Assembly: GCA_023151185.1 (NCBI GenBank)
Contig: JAKLJL010000004.1
Span: 11,586-75,585 of the forward strand
Direction of reading: 5' to 3'
Origin: Bacteroidota bacterium
Lineage (GTDB): Bacteria > Bacteroidota > JABWAT01
Length of the DNA: 64,000 nucleotides
Position numbers and translations under genes: made by a program. This document shows, one piece after another, positions 9,078 through 18,075 of the stretch; the first letter of the stretch is position 1, and every line of letters begins with the position of its first letter. Under the pieces are notes generated by a model. The model did no database searches. It was not told where the DNA came from and saw only the letters and a program-made list of their open reading frames with translations.

Positions 9078-10105
9078 AGCTGCTCGCCATTACCTTTGGC
9101 AGCCGGGATCATGCCAGTTCAAGAACCCGGGTCTACCTGTACCGTCCCGGGTGGGAACGGGCTGGCATATCGGTCCGGGTTTTACCGGAACGGCCGGTTT
9201 CAGGATCCGGTTTTTTTTCACCGGTCTATTCCGCGGTCTACAAAAGACTGCACCGGATCCGGCGGGTAGTTGCACTGGCGGCCGGCCGGTGGGAGGTTAT
9301 TTTCGTTCACCGGGTTTTCCTTTCCCCGATCGAAAGACGCATTGTTTCCTTCCGGAAGATTCCGGTGATATTTGATTTTGATGATGCCATTTTCCTTCAG
9401 GATGCCCGCAGCCGGGCTGCCACTCTGGCGATGATCCGGCTGGCAAAGCACGTCACGGTCAGTGCACCCGGGCTGGAAGCCTTCACCCGCCGTGAAAATC
9501 CGGACTGCACCGTCATTACAACTCCGGCTGATACCGCCATGTTCTTCCCTGCCGAACCCGGACCTGTAAAGGAAACGGTTACCATTGGCTGGACGGGCTC
9601 ACCCTCCACCTTCCCCTACCTTAAGAAGTTGTTTCCGGTGCTGAAATCGGTCGCAGGCCAGTGCCCCGAAGTCCGGTTTCTCTTTGTCGGAACCGGGACC
9701 ACTGACTCTCCTGTCCCCGGTCTGACCCGTAATGTATCCTGGAGTGAAGCCGGAGAACCGGAACTCCTCAGGCAGATGGATATTGGAATTATGCCGCTGC
9801 CGGACGATGAATGGACACGGTTTAAAGGTGGATATAAGTTATTTTTGTATTTCTCAACCGGGATTCCGGCCGTGGCATCACCGGTCGGAATCAACCGGGA
9901 AGTTATTTTGCCGGGTGAAACCGGATATCTTGCGGACACCGATAAGGACTGGCAGGACGCTCTCATCCGGCTGATCCGGGACCCGGAAGAAAGAAAAACA
10001 CTTGGAAAAAATGCCCTCAGCCAGGCAAAGGCACTTTACTCGCTGGATGCCTGTACACAACAGGTGATAACTATACTGGAAACTCTGTATGACCACCGCC
10101 GATGA
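9074..10105 (+). CDS. GT-B glycosyltransferase (family 4-like)
   Basis: A 343-residue cytoplasmic glycosyltransferase of the GT-B fold. The N-terminal half has SSRTRVYLYRPGWERAG and IFDFDDAIF, the latter typical of a clade of family-4-like enzymes of surface-glycan clusters. The C-terminal half has the nucleotide-sugar domain: TIGWTGSPSTFPYL, FLFVGTG, and a KLFLYFSTGIPAVASPVG segment in place of the usual E-x7-E. It would add a sugar to the lipid-linked unit exported by the upstream flippase. Translationally coupled to the flippase by a 4-nt overlap and overlapping the following methyltransferase by 17 nt. Donor and acceptor sugars cannot be inferred. Confidence 0.85.
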   Translation: MKLLAITFGSRDHASSRTRVYLYRPGWERAGISVRVLPERPVSGSGFFSPVYSAVYKRLHRIRRVVALAAGRWEVIFVHRVFLSPIERRIVSFRKIPVIFDFDDAIFLQDARSRAATLAMIRLAKHVTVSAPGLEAFTRRENPDCTVITTPADTAMFFPAEPGPVKETVTIGWTGSPSTFPYLKKLFPVLKSVAGQCPEVRFLFVGTGTTDSPVPGLTRNVSWSEAGEPELLRQMDIGIMPLPDDEWTRFKGGYKLFLYFSTGIPAVASPVGINREVILPGETGYLADTDKDWQDALIRLIRDPEERKTLGKNALSQAKALYSLDACTQQVITILETLYDHRR

Positions 10106-10712
10106 ACTGAAAGCCCTCGTCAGAAGCCGGACACCGGGAATTATTGAACTGGGCTGCGGTCCGAACAAAAAACCCGGAATTATCGGAATTGATCAGTTCC
10201 CGCTGCCGGGGGTAGATTTTGTTACCGATCTGGAACACGGACTTCCGTTTCTGGAATCGGGCTCAGCAGATGTGATCATTTCGAGGCATGTTCTGGAACA
10301 TATCGAAAATTTTCAGTTTCTGATGGAAGAAATTCACCGGGTTCTGAAACCGGGCGGAAAGAAGGAAGTGATCGTTCCGCATTTTTCAAGTCCGCAGTTT
10401 TACTCTGACTTCACCCACCGGCGCTTTTTCGGTCTCTACTCCTTCGATTATTTTTCAGATCCCGGAAAAACCGGTATGAAACGTAAAGTCCCGTCCTTTT
10501 ATTCCACACTCCGGTTTCGGATCGTCCGCCGGAAGCTGGTCTTCAAATCACACGCACCGGTCAGAAACTGGATCCGCCAGATTTTTACCCGGCTGTTTAA
10601 CCTGTCGGCTGGTATGCAGGAATTTTACGAGGAAAACCTTTGCTATCTGATTCCCTGCCAGGAAATCGAGTTCACCCTGATTCCGGAAAAATCTGCCGAT
10701 GACCCAGCCTGA
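10089..10712 (+). CDS. SAM-dependent methyltransferase of the glycan cluster
   Basis: A 207-residue class-I methyltransferase of the Methyltransf_11 type. Motif I is IIELGCGPNKKPG, followed by an acidic GIDQF loop. Motif II/III regions are SADVIISRHVLEHI and HRVLKPGGKKEVIVP, and the last carries the post-III signature LKPGG. The C-terminal part (YSDFTHRRFFG, YSFDYFSD) resembles methyltransferases found in polysaccharide clusters. The placement between two glycosyltransferases, overlapping both (17 nt upstream, 14 nt downstream), points to methylation of a sugar or a lipid-linked intermediate, but the acceptor is unknown. Confidence 0.83.
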   Translation: MTTADELKALVRSRTPGIIELGCGPNKKPGIIGIDQFPLPGVDFVTDLEHGLPFLESGSADVIISRHVLEHIENFQFLMEEIHRVLKPGGKKEVIVPHFSSPQFYSDFTHRRFFGLYSFDYFSDPGKTGMKRKVPSFYSTLRFRIVRRKLVFKSHAPVRNWIRQIFTRLFNLSAGMQEFYEENLCYLIPCQEIEFTLIPEKSADDPA

Positions 10713-11787
10713 TAACCGGCAGGTTCTGCTCTATATTTACCCGGCCGGATCCTCTTTTGTGACAAAAGATATCACCATGCTCAGGGACAGGTTTACCGTT
10801 CTCACTCCCGGACACACCTGGGAAAACAAGCGGCTTTTACCCCTGACGGCCCTGATGCAGCTCTGCTTCCTGATCACCCGCGGGCAGAAAGCCGCCGGAA
10901 TCTTCGTCATGTTCGGCGGATACTGGTCTTTACTTCCGGCCCTGTACGGAAAGCTGCGGGGAATTCCGGTCTGGATCATTCCCGGAGGAACTGAATGTGT
11001 TTCATTTCCGGATTTAAATTACGGAAGTTTGCGAAAACCCCTTCAGAAACGGGTTATCGGGTGGTCCTTCCGGCTGGCAACCCGCCTGCTTCCGGTAGAT
11101 GAGTCTCTGGTAGAGTCTGAATACCGGTTTTACCGGCCGGAACTTTACCAAAGACAAGGAATCCGGCACTTTTTCCCGGATCTGAAAACCCCAGTTACAG
11201 TCATTCATAACGGATTTGATCCCGGCCAGTTCAACCCGGGAGATACCCCGAAACAGCCGGGAACCGTCATCACGGTGGCCGGTGCTGCCTCCCCGATGCG
11301 GGTGAAGCTGAAAGGGCTTGACTATCTGACTGAGGCAGCAAGACTGCTTCCCGAACTCTCCTTTACACTGGTTGGGGTGGAACGGCATCTGCTTGCCGGT
11401 TTTGAGCCCATCCCTGCAAATGTCCGTATTTATGGTCACCTCACCCGGGAAGAATTTTCAGTTCTTCTGTACCGGTCAGAAGTGGTCGTCCAGCCGTCTC
11501 TTTCAGAAGGGTTTCCGAATGCGTTGTGTGAAGGGATGCTGGCCCGGTGCTTTCCGGTCTGTTCGCCGGTTGGCGGTATGCCGGGAATTATCGGAGAAAC
11601 CGGATTCCTGATTCAAACTCCCGACGCCGGAAATCTGGCATCGGTTCTGAAAAAAGTTTTTTCTTTGCCGCCCGGTCAGCTTGCCCTGAAACAGGAAGAA
11701 GCCCGGGACCGGATCAGGTCCCTGTTTCCCGTCAGTCGCCGGAAGGATGCTTTTGAACAGGTTATTCTGGAGGATACTACCGGATGA
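10699..11787 (+). CDS. GT-B glycosyltransferase, family 4
   Basis: A 362-residue retaining glycosyltransferase of the GT4 type. The N-domain contains WIIPGGTECVSFP; an acceptor-to-donor linker region has VIHNGFDPGQFNPG. In the C-domain, SLSEGFPNALCEGML supplies the E-x7-E motif that contacts the nucleotide sugar, followed by CSPVGGMPGIIGETGFL. This is the classic architecture of EPS or LPS glycosyltransferases. It overlaps the methyltransferase by 14 nt and the following lipoprotein gene by 4 nt, so it belongs to the same transcript. A low-complexity or membrane segment is not evident; a peripheral inner-membrane location is inferred. Confidence 0.88.
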   Translation: MTQPDNRQVLLYIYPAGSSFVTKDITMLRDRFTVLTPGHTWENKRLLPLTALMQLCFLITRGQKAAGIFVMFGGYWSLLPALYGKLRGIPVWIIPGGTECVSFPDLNYGSLRKPLQKRVIGWSFRLATRLLPVDESLVESEYRFYRPELYQRQGIRHFFPDLKTPVTVIHNGFDPGQFNPGDTPKQPGTVITVAGAASPMRVKLKGLDYLTEAARLLPELSFTLVGVERHLLAGFEPIPANVRIYGHLTREEFSVLLYRSEVVVQPSLSEGFPNALCEGMLARCFPVCSPVGGMPGIIGETGFLIQTPDAGNLASVLKKVFSLPPGQLALKQEEARDRIRSLFPVSRRKDAFEQVILEDTTG

Positions 11788-13226
11788 ACCCGAAATCAGT
11801 TCTTCCGTCAGGGAGAAGAGGAGCCGTCAGGTTCTTTCTGATTCTTCTTGCCGGCATGTCAATTCTGAGCTGTAAGCGCCATATCGGCTATCAGCAGTTT
11901 CCGCCGGGGAAAATTCAGGTGATTCTGGATTCGGCTGTTTTCGTCCGGGCAGGGCTCCCGGGGTTTCACCCGTCAAGTGCCGTGATCTCACTCCGGGACT
12001 CTTCCGGAAATCTGGCTGCTGAAAACCTGCAGACGATTCTGTTCAGGAACGGGGCAACCTGGTATTCCCTCCCGGTTGAACTGCCCCCCGGAACTTACCG
12101 GCTCACCCGGTGTGTCATTGCCCCGGCAGCCGCAGACACTTCCGGTAATGGGGAACGGTCACTGGTCATCCTTCCGGATAAAAATCCGGTTCTTTTGCAT
12201 ACCCGGCAGGTTTTATCAGTCTACCCGGGAAAATCCAGATCGGATGCACTTTATATCATCCCGCTGAACCACGCCATCCCCAACCTGAAGAAGGTTAAAA
12301 CCCGGATATTTGCCCGTTTCGATGACCCGCTGATGGATTCTGCTTACTACGTTCCGGTTCCGCTTCAACTGAATACCGGCTCCGGAAAGGTCAGCCTGTT
12401 TTTTTCTTCGGGACTTCATCCTGTTCAGACACTGATGGTGAACCGGGCAGACTCACTGTTCACCATTTCACTGACTGATCCGGTATATGATTCAGTAAAA
12501 ACGATTGTCCCGTTGTCCAGACTGGCTGCCAGTTTCACCTCACCGCTGATCCTTCCTGCCCATCCCAGAAAACATGAGCATAAAACCAGTCTCGCCCGGT
12601 TTTCGTTCAACGGCAATATGAATCCGGAAACGGGGAGTAAACTGGTTCCGGTAAATCATGGCACCTCATTTTACAAAGACCGGTTCGGACGGCAGAACTC
12701 TGCACTCTGGCTGAATGGATCCGGGTTTCTTTCGTACGGCGACATTCTGAATGAAGTCCGGATTCCGGCTACGGTTTCTGTTTGGGTCAGGTTGTTTAAA
12801 AGCCCGCGGGATCGTATCGGCATTCTCTTTCACACCGATTATCAGATGCCGCAGTTCAGATGGGAGGGAATTTCCCTGTCCGTACAGAATGAAACCCTTG
12901 TTGCCGGGTATGGAGACGGAAACGGTCTGGGCAGGCAATACCGCCGAACTGTATCCACCGCTTCACAGTTGCCTGTCTTTGAATGGTTCCACCTGACTGT
13001 TGTTCTGAAAGCAGATAACCGGCACCAGATATATCTTAACGGTGTGCCGGTGAAGGTCACCTACTCTGGTACCGGAAGCCGGCTGAGTCACAGCAGTCTG
13101 CCGCTGATCATTGGCTACAATCTTAACGGCCAGCTCGATGATCTCGGGTTTTTCAACTATGCCCTTTCCCAATCTGCAGTGGATTCCCTGTATCGTTCAG
13201 AAAAAGCAGACCCCCGGCAGAAATAA
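11784..13226 (+). CDS. LamG-domain lipoprotein at the end of the glycan operon
   Basis: A 480-residue exported lipoprotein: a basic N-terminus, a hydrophobic stretch and a lipobox-like SILSC with the lipidated Cys near residue 30. Residues about 40-130 resemble a DUF4382-like beta domain with a carboxylated style (GKIQVILDSAVF, LPPGTYRLTRCVI). Residues about 270-470 form a concanavalin/LamG jelly roll (ARFSFNGNMNPETGS, FPATVSVWV-like strands, FEWFHLTVVL, GQLDDLGFFNYALS), a fold that binds sugars or surface ligands. It starts on the ATGA of the preceding glycosyltransferase. I infer a surface protein that may contact or anchor the polysaccharide made by the cluster. The operon seems to end here, 114 nt before the next gene. 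Confidence 0.75.
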   Translation: MNPKSVLPSGRRGAVRFFLILLAGMSILSCKRHIGYQQFPPGKIQVILDSAVFVRAGLPGFHPSSAVISLRDSSGNLAAENLQTILFRNGATWYSLPVELPPGTYRLTRCVIAPAAADTSGNGERSLVILPDKNPVLLHTRQVLSVYPGKSRSDALYIIPLNHAIPNLKKVKTRIFARFDDPLMDSAYYVPVPLQLNTGSGKVSLFFSSGLHPVQTLMVNRADSLFTISLTDPVYDSVKTIVPLSRLAASFTSPLILPAHPRKHEHKTSLARFSFNGNMNPETGSKLVPVNHGTSFYKDRFGRQNSALWLNGSGFLSYGDILNEVRIPATVSVWVRLFKSPRDRIGILFHTDYQMPQFRWEGISLSVQNETLVAGYGDGNGLGRQYRRTVSTASQLPVFEWFHLTVVLKADNRHQIYLNGVPVKVTYSGTGSRLSHSSLPLIIGYNLNGQLDDLGFFNYALSQSAVDSLYRSEKADPRQK

Positions 13227-13306
13227 TCTGGCTAAACAGCAAAAGAGTCAAAAAATCATCAGTGGCGAAAACTCCTCACAGCGGTGATTTACTGCATCTG
13301 ATTCGC

Positions 13307-13314
13307 TAACTTTA
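13307..13314 (+). promoter_or_regulatory. Possible -7 box of the AsmA-family gene
   Basis: TAACTTTA matches TAnnTTTG at 7 of 8 positions and lies 26 nt before the ATG. The upstream region lacks a clear TTG at the right distance, so this is a weak call. The rest of the 114-nt gap has no stem-loop that I could find. Confidence 0.3.
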
Positions 13315-13340
13315 CAGAAACTAATTCTTTCGGGGTTCCC

Positions 13341-15935
13341 ATGTCTAAACCGGTAAAATGGACACTGATTTTCCTCTCAGTTCCCGTTGCACTTTTCCTT
13401 CTGCTAGCCATTGCAGTTAAACTGATTATAACCGAGGATTTGATAATTTCAAAAGCCGCACCTGTACTTGAGCAGCAGCTTCACCGGAAAGTGACCATTG
13501 GCGGGGCCGGTGTTGAAGTTTTCCCTTCGCTTGCAGTCGTAATCCGGAATGTTTCGGTTGCCGATGACCCGGCTTTTTCTGACCAACCGTTTCTGGCCTT
13601 CACTGAATTCAGGCTGGGAGTCAGGTGGCTGCCCCTTCTGACCCGTTCAGTCGAAATCTCTGAGGCCGGTATCGACGGACTTTCAGTTTCGGTGATTAAA
13701 AATCCGGACGGCAAATTTAACTTTGACTCCATGATTCCGGCCGCAGATTCTTCTGCAGCCTCACCGGATTCAACAGCAGGATCCGGTGAGCTTCCGGTTC
13801 AGTCCATTGCCCTGAATGATATTTTCCTGACCGGATTCAACCTCACATTCGAAGACTTCCGGGACCGGTCCTCTGTATCCGTTAAAGATCTCAATTATCA
13901 TCTTTCTGTCGGGTACACCACCGACTCTCTGGATCTTGCCCAGTCACTCGAAATCGGGGGAATTTCTTATTCTTCCCCGCTTGGCGAACTGCTGAAAAAC
14001 CTTCCTGTATCATTGAACCAAAATCTCTCCCTTTCCATTGCTGAAGGAAACCTGAAGCTCAGGGAAACCGATCTGAAGGTGGGCAATCTGGCAGTGAGCC
14101 TTACCGGGTCGGTGCTGCACCTGAAAGATTCAGTCAGGACTCTGGATCTTGCACTTTCAAGCGGTGAAACAGACCTGAAGCAGTTTCTGAGTCTGGTTCC
14201 GGCCGATATCGTGAAAGACATCACCAAAATTGAAACCAAAGGAACCTTTTCCTTTTCTGCCACTGCAAAAGGAAATCTGGGCGGCGGAGCCATTCCGGCA
14301 GTTTCCTATTCTTTCAGCCTTGCAGACGGATCAGTTCAGTATGCCGGATTCCCTGCGGCTCTATCGGGTCTTACGGTGGACGTTACCGGAACTGAAAATT
14401 CAGTGGATCTGAAAACACTTTCCGCCTCGGTGAAAAACTCTTCCTTTTCTGTTCAGGCCCGGGTAACCGATTTTAAAAACCCCGAAGTCGGGATGAACGC
14501 AAAAGCCAATCTGGTTCTGGATGATGTAAAATCCTTCTATCCGTTGGGGGATTCCATGTCTGTGGGAGGCAGTATTTCGGCAGATATTGCCATTAGCGGA
14601 CCGGCCCTGACTCCGGGGAAACTTAAAGGCTCCGGTCTGGTCACGTTTTCAGACCTGAATTTTTCCAAAAAAGGGACCCTGCCAGGCGGAATTCAAAGCA
14701 TCAACGGCTCCTTCGAAATCAATAATGACAGGGCAGAACTTAAAAAGCTGAAAATCAGTATCGGGACATCAGATCTGGAACTGAACGGGAAAGTTGAAAA
14801 TTACCTCGGTTTTATTTTAAATCCGGATTCCTCCCGTCTGGTTCCGTCGTTCACGGCTTCCTTGAGTTCACAAAACTTCAATGCTGCCGATGTCCTCGAT
14901 ATGTCTGCCCAACCCCAGCCCGAAAAGGAGCAGCCGGATACGGTTAAGTTAAAAGTTCCGCAGCTTCCCAGGGTCGAAGGCCGGTTCCTGGCCACAATCG
15001 GCAAATTCACCTTCACCGATATCGTGGCAACCGGAATTACCGCACAGGCCGACATCCGGGATCAGGTGATTACCCTGAGCAACACCCGGGCAGGCATCGT
15101 TGGCGGAACGGTTAAGCTGGATGGTAAGGTCAGCCTTGATCCGGTGAAAGGTGTTCTGTTTGATCTTAATACTGACGTTTCGAAACTTCAGGCTGCCGAC
15201 ATGTTCAGAATGTTCCCCTCTATCGAGAAAATGGTCAATATGGCAGCTTATCTGAAAGGGGATGTGTCGGTGAATGCTGTTTTCAGGGGGACTCTCTCCG
15301 ATTCACTGACTTTGGTTACACAAACCCTGTACGGCCTGGGTTCTGTTGCGCTGGGTGCGGGATCCCTTTCCGGACATCCCATCCAAAACGGACTGGCAAC
15401 TTATCTGGGGGCTACCGACTGGCAAACCCTTTCGGTTTCAGGCTGGACGGCAGGGATGGAGATTAAGGAAGGAAAATTGTACCTCGACAACCTGAAAGCC
15501 TCGGCAGGAGAAACAGAAATATCGGGTGACGGATGGCAGGCACTCGATCAGACAATCGGGTATGAACTGACACTTGCGCTGCCAAAATCCCTGACGGGGA
15601 AACTGGAATCCACGACTTATGGAAAAGTGGCTTCGGCTTATATGACCGATAAACAGGGCCGGGTGATTACTGACCTGAATGTGGGTGGTACCTTCACCAG
15701 CCCAACCATCAAACCGGATCCTTCCCGTTCAGCCGGACGTGCAAAAGATGCGGTCGTGAATCAGGTTAAACAGGAAGTCAGCCAGAAAGCGGAAGAGGTT
15801 AAGTCAGAAGTTCAGTCAAAAGTTAACGAAGAAGCTGAAAAACTGAAGGCCGAGGCCGAGAAAAAGAAAAAGGAAGCCGAACAGAAGGCTGTTGAAGAGG
15901 CTAAAAAGAAACTGAAAATCAAGTGGCCACTGTAA
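13341..15935 (+). CDS. AsmA-family envelope protein with Lys/Glu-rich tail
   Basis: An 864-residue inner-membrane-anchored periplasmic protein of the AsmA/TamB-like superfamily, thought to form a hydrophobic groove that carries lipids between membranes or to help outer-membrane assembly. One transmembrane helix is at residues about 8-30 (TLIFLSVPVALFLLLAIAVKL). It is followed by the AsmA N-domain (LEQQLHRKVTIGGAGVEVFP, IRNVSVADDPAF, KNPDGKFNFD). The body repeats beta-rich segments up to a conserved C-terminal AsmA stretch (GGTVKLDGKVSLDP, LKGDVSVNAVF). The last 75 residues are a charged coiled-coil-like tail with repeated Lys/Glu/Ala, which is not a standard part of the family. CGGGGT precedes the ATG, a weak ribosome site. 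It is separate from the glycan operon. Confidence 0.88.
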   Translation: MSKPVKWTLIFLSVPVALFLLLAIAVKLIITEDLIISKAAPVLEQQLHRKVTIGGAGVEVFPSLAVVIRNVSVADDPAFSDQPFLAFTEFRLGVRWLPLLTRSVEISEAGIDGLSVSVIKNPDGKFNFDSMIPAADSSAASPDSTAGSGELPVQSIALNDIFLTGFNLTFEDFRDRSSVSVKDLNYHLSVGYTTDSLDLAQSLEIGGISYSSPLGELLKNLPVSLNQNLSLSIAEGNLKLRETDLKVGNLAVSLTGSVLHLKDSVRTLDLALSSGETDLKQFLSLVPADIVKDITKIETKGTFSFSATAKGNLGGGAIPAVSYSFSLADGSVQYAGFPAALSGLTVDVTGTENSVDLKTLSASVKNSSFSVQARVTDFKNPEVGMNAKANLVLDDVKSFYPLGDSMSVGGSISADIAISGPALTPGKLKGSGLVTFSDLNFSKKGTLPGGIQSINGSFEINNDRAELKKLKISIGTSDLELNGKVENYLGFILNPDSSRLVPSFTASLSSQNFNAADVLDMSAQPQPEKEQPDTVKLKVPQLPRVEGRFLATIGKFTFTDIVATGITAQADIRDQVITLSNTRAGIVGGTVKLDGKVSLDPVKGVLFDLNTDVSKLQAADMFRMFPSIEKMVNMAAYLKGDVSVNAVFRGTLSDSLTLVTQTLYGLGSVALGAGSLSGHPIQNGLATYLGATDWQTLSVSGWTAGMEIKEGKLYLDNLKASAGETEISGDGWQALDQTIGYELTLALPKSLTGKLESTTYGKVASAYMTDKQGRVITDLNVGGTFTSPTIKPDPSRSAGRAKDAVVNQVKQEVSQKAEEVKSEVQSKVNEEAEKLKAEAEKKKKEAEQKAVEEAKKKLKIKWPL

Positions 15936-15994
15936 AACCACGGATTATTCGGCTTAGTTAACAACCACAGTACCGCTGCTTGGTGATTTTTTTC

Positions 15995-16615
15995 TCAGTC
16001 AACCGGCAGAGAGTACCCAAAGGAAACAGTTGGGATGAAATAAGTATCCCAGATCTTATGCCGGTCATTATCGTAAAACCTTTCACCGATTTTGACCGGC
16101 TGGTTTGTCCCTCCCTGGGGGCTTTTCAGATAATATAAGGCTCCGATACGTGGCGTAACGTAAAATCCCTTCGAAAAAAAGTAGACGTACCCAAGTTCAA
16201 CTCCTACCAAATCGGAATAAAGTGGCTTTGAAATCCGGCTTTCTTTTTCTATAACCGTTTGCTTTTTATTGTGATACATCACCCGGGTAAAAAATCCGGC
16301 ATCCGTTTTCCCGTTCCAGAAATAAGAATAGTGAAGTGAAAGGATGTAGTCCACACGAAGGTCAAATCCGGTTGGTTTTCCACTGAAAAAGGCAGCCGGG
16401 GCGTTAAAGTGCTGTCTTCCCAGTTCAATACTATGTGGACCTTTACGCAGCCCAAAGTAGTGGGTAAATCCGCCGGTAAAAATCAGCAAACCCAGATCTG
16501 TTTCAGAAAAAAGTTTCAGCCTTGGGGTGCTGGTCTTTACTGAGTCTGGATTTTGCCCAAAGACAGTATAGGTAAGCAGTACTGTTAGGATGGTAATGAG
16601 GGAACGGCTCTTCAT
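15995..16615 (-). CDS. Secreted protein of unknown function, probable outer-membrane barrel
   Basis: A 206-residue exported protein that I do not recognise. The ATG at 16615 is chosen because AAGGAG at 16623-16628 lies 7 nt upstream; a longer frame would add ten residues before it. Residues 1-20 are a signal peptide ending TVFG-Q. The mature part alternates aromatic and polar residues (LGLLIFTGGFTHYFGLRKG, DYILSLHYSYFWNG, VGVELGYVYFFSKGFY) as in small outer-membrane beta-barrels. It stands alone, convergent with the AsmA gene, and 95 nt downstream of the cysteine-desulfurase-like gene on the same strand. A transport or structural role is only a guess. Confidence 0.7.
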   Translation of the reverse strand: MKSRSLITILTVLLTYTVFGQNPDSVKTSTPRLKLFSETDLGLLIFTGGFTHYFGLRKGPHSIELGRQHFNAPAAFFSGKPTGFDLRVDYILSLHYSYFWNGKTDAGFFTRVMYHNKKQTVIEKESRISKPLYSDLVGVELGYVYFFSKGFYVTPRIGALYYLKSPQGGTNQPVKIGERFYDNDRHKIWDTYFIPTVSFGYSLPVD

Positions 16616-16710
16616 GCGAATTCTCCTTGTTTTGATTTTTAACAAAGATATTCACAGATAAACCGGTGGAGACAGGACATTTGTCCGAAACAGAACCGGA
16701 CAGTTTGGAG

Positions 16711-18075
16711 TCAAATGGTAAATTCGTAATAACTGGTCCTGCAAAGATCAGTATCCTGCTTTTCCGTATAATTTCCCCGCCACTGCCTGGCTGCGATAAC
16801 CGAAAGTGCTTCGGCAAGAACTTCAATTTCTTCACGGGTATTGTAAAGTCCGATCGTAGCCCGGATGGCACCAGGAATTTTTGCTGCTTCCCCTTTTACC
16901 AACTGGTCCCTGAGCAAAGCCGACTCTTCGGGTGTTACCTTCAGAAGATGATGCAGCAGCGGATGGGCACAGAAACAGCCGTTCCGGGTTGCAATGGCAT
17001 ACTCATAATTGAGGATTGTTGCCGCCAGCTCATGGTAAACACCGTCTATCGTAAAGGTCAGCACACCCGATTTGGTTGCAGCCGTTTTCGGTCCGTACAA
17101 AGTCAGACCGGGAATGGCCGTCAGCTTCCCGATTGCAAAATCAGTCAGTTCCCGTTCATGTTCCCTCACGTGATCCATTCCGATATCCTTCAGATAATGA
17201 AGGGCTGCCCCAACAGCAATGGCACCGGCAATATTCGGTGTACCGCCCTGATGCCGGTCAGGTGACTTGTCAAAAAATACATCCTCAGCCGTCACATATT
17301 TCACAGTCCCGCCACCGGGCATATAAGGTGGCGCAGCATCAAACACTTTTTTCGGGCCGAATAAAAACCCGGAACCCATCGGGGCATAGGCTTTATGACC
17401 GGCTGCAGCCAGAAAATCAATATGCTCAGGATGGTCATTCGGCCTCACATCAATACTATTATGAGCCAGTAACTGTGCCGCATCAACCAGAATATAAGCC
17501 CCGTGTTCATGTGCAAGCCGGGCAATTTTATGAATTTCAGGATAGTAGCCGGTCACATTGGAACACCCGGTAACCGCTACCAGCTTCACATGATAAGCTC
17601 TGAGTTTTCGCTCCAGGTCGGCGTAATCCAGGGTTCCGTCTTCCGTCGCACCAACATGAACCACCTTTCCTCTGGCCCGGTGAGGCAGGTCATTCGAATG
17701 ATGTTCGAGCAGAGTGGTCAGGGTCACACCCGAAAGATGTTCAACCATGTGCCCGGCCATATCCAGAGCCATTGTGGTATTCTGGGTATACATAATGCAG
17801 TTTTCGGACGGATCCCCATGAATAAAATCCAGTATGATTTCAGAAACCTGGTCAAACAGATCGGTCGACATGATACTCAGGTGATGGTGGCCCCGGTGCA
17901 CATTGGCATAATAGGAAGATAAAAATTTCTGGTATTTCTCAATTACCGGCTGCGGGGCATGGGTTGAAGCCCCATGATCCATATAAATGAGAGGTTGCGG
18001 GTCAGGTTTTCCTATAACGGGAAAGGTCAGTCCGGTCACCGGAAAGTCACTCCGGATTTTTGCAGAATCAAACAT
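16711..18075 (-). CDS. Class-V aminotransferase, cysteine desulfurase (SufS/Csd-like)
   Basis: A 454-residue PLP enzyme of fold type I, class V. K228 in AAAGHKAYAPMG is the expected Schiff-base lysine, and LVDAAQL supplies the PLP-contacting Asp. The mobile-loop region RNGCFCAHP holds C367 and C369; C369 aligns with the catalytic Cys of group-II cysteine desulfurases (R-x-G-x-x-C-A). It would take sulfur from cysteine for Fe-S or other sulfur transfer, or act as a selenocysteine lyase-like or related C-S enzyme. Several insertions (HRGHHHLSIMST, MPGGGTVKYV) match the SufS-like branch. It overlaps the upstream hypothetical gene by 8 nt, so the two are translated together. No SufBCD genes are in the window, so a general housekeeping Suf role is unproven. 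Confidence 0.85.
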   Translation of the reverse strand: MFDSAKIRSDFPVTGLTFPVIGKPDPQPLIYMDHGASTHAPQPVIEKYQKFLSSYYANVHRGHHHLSIMSTDLFDQVSEIILDFIHGDPSENCIMYTQNTTMALDMAGHMVEHLSGVTLTTLLEHHSNDLPHRARGKVVHVGATEDGTLDYADLERKLRAYHVKLVAVTGCSNVTGYYPEIHKIARLAHEHGAYILVDAAQLLAHNSIDVRPNDHPEHIDFLAAAGHKAYAPMGSGFLFGPKKVFDAAPPYMPGGGTVKYVTAEDVFFDKSPDRHQGGTPNIAGAIAVGAALHYLKDIGMDHVREHERELTDFAIGKLTAIPGLTLYGPKTAATKSGVLTFTIDGVYHELAATILNYEYAIATRNGCFCAHPLLHHLLKVTPEESALLRDQLVKGEAAKIPGAIRATIGLYNTREEIEVLAEALSVIAARQWRGNYTEKQDTDLCRTSYYEFTI

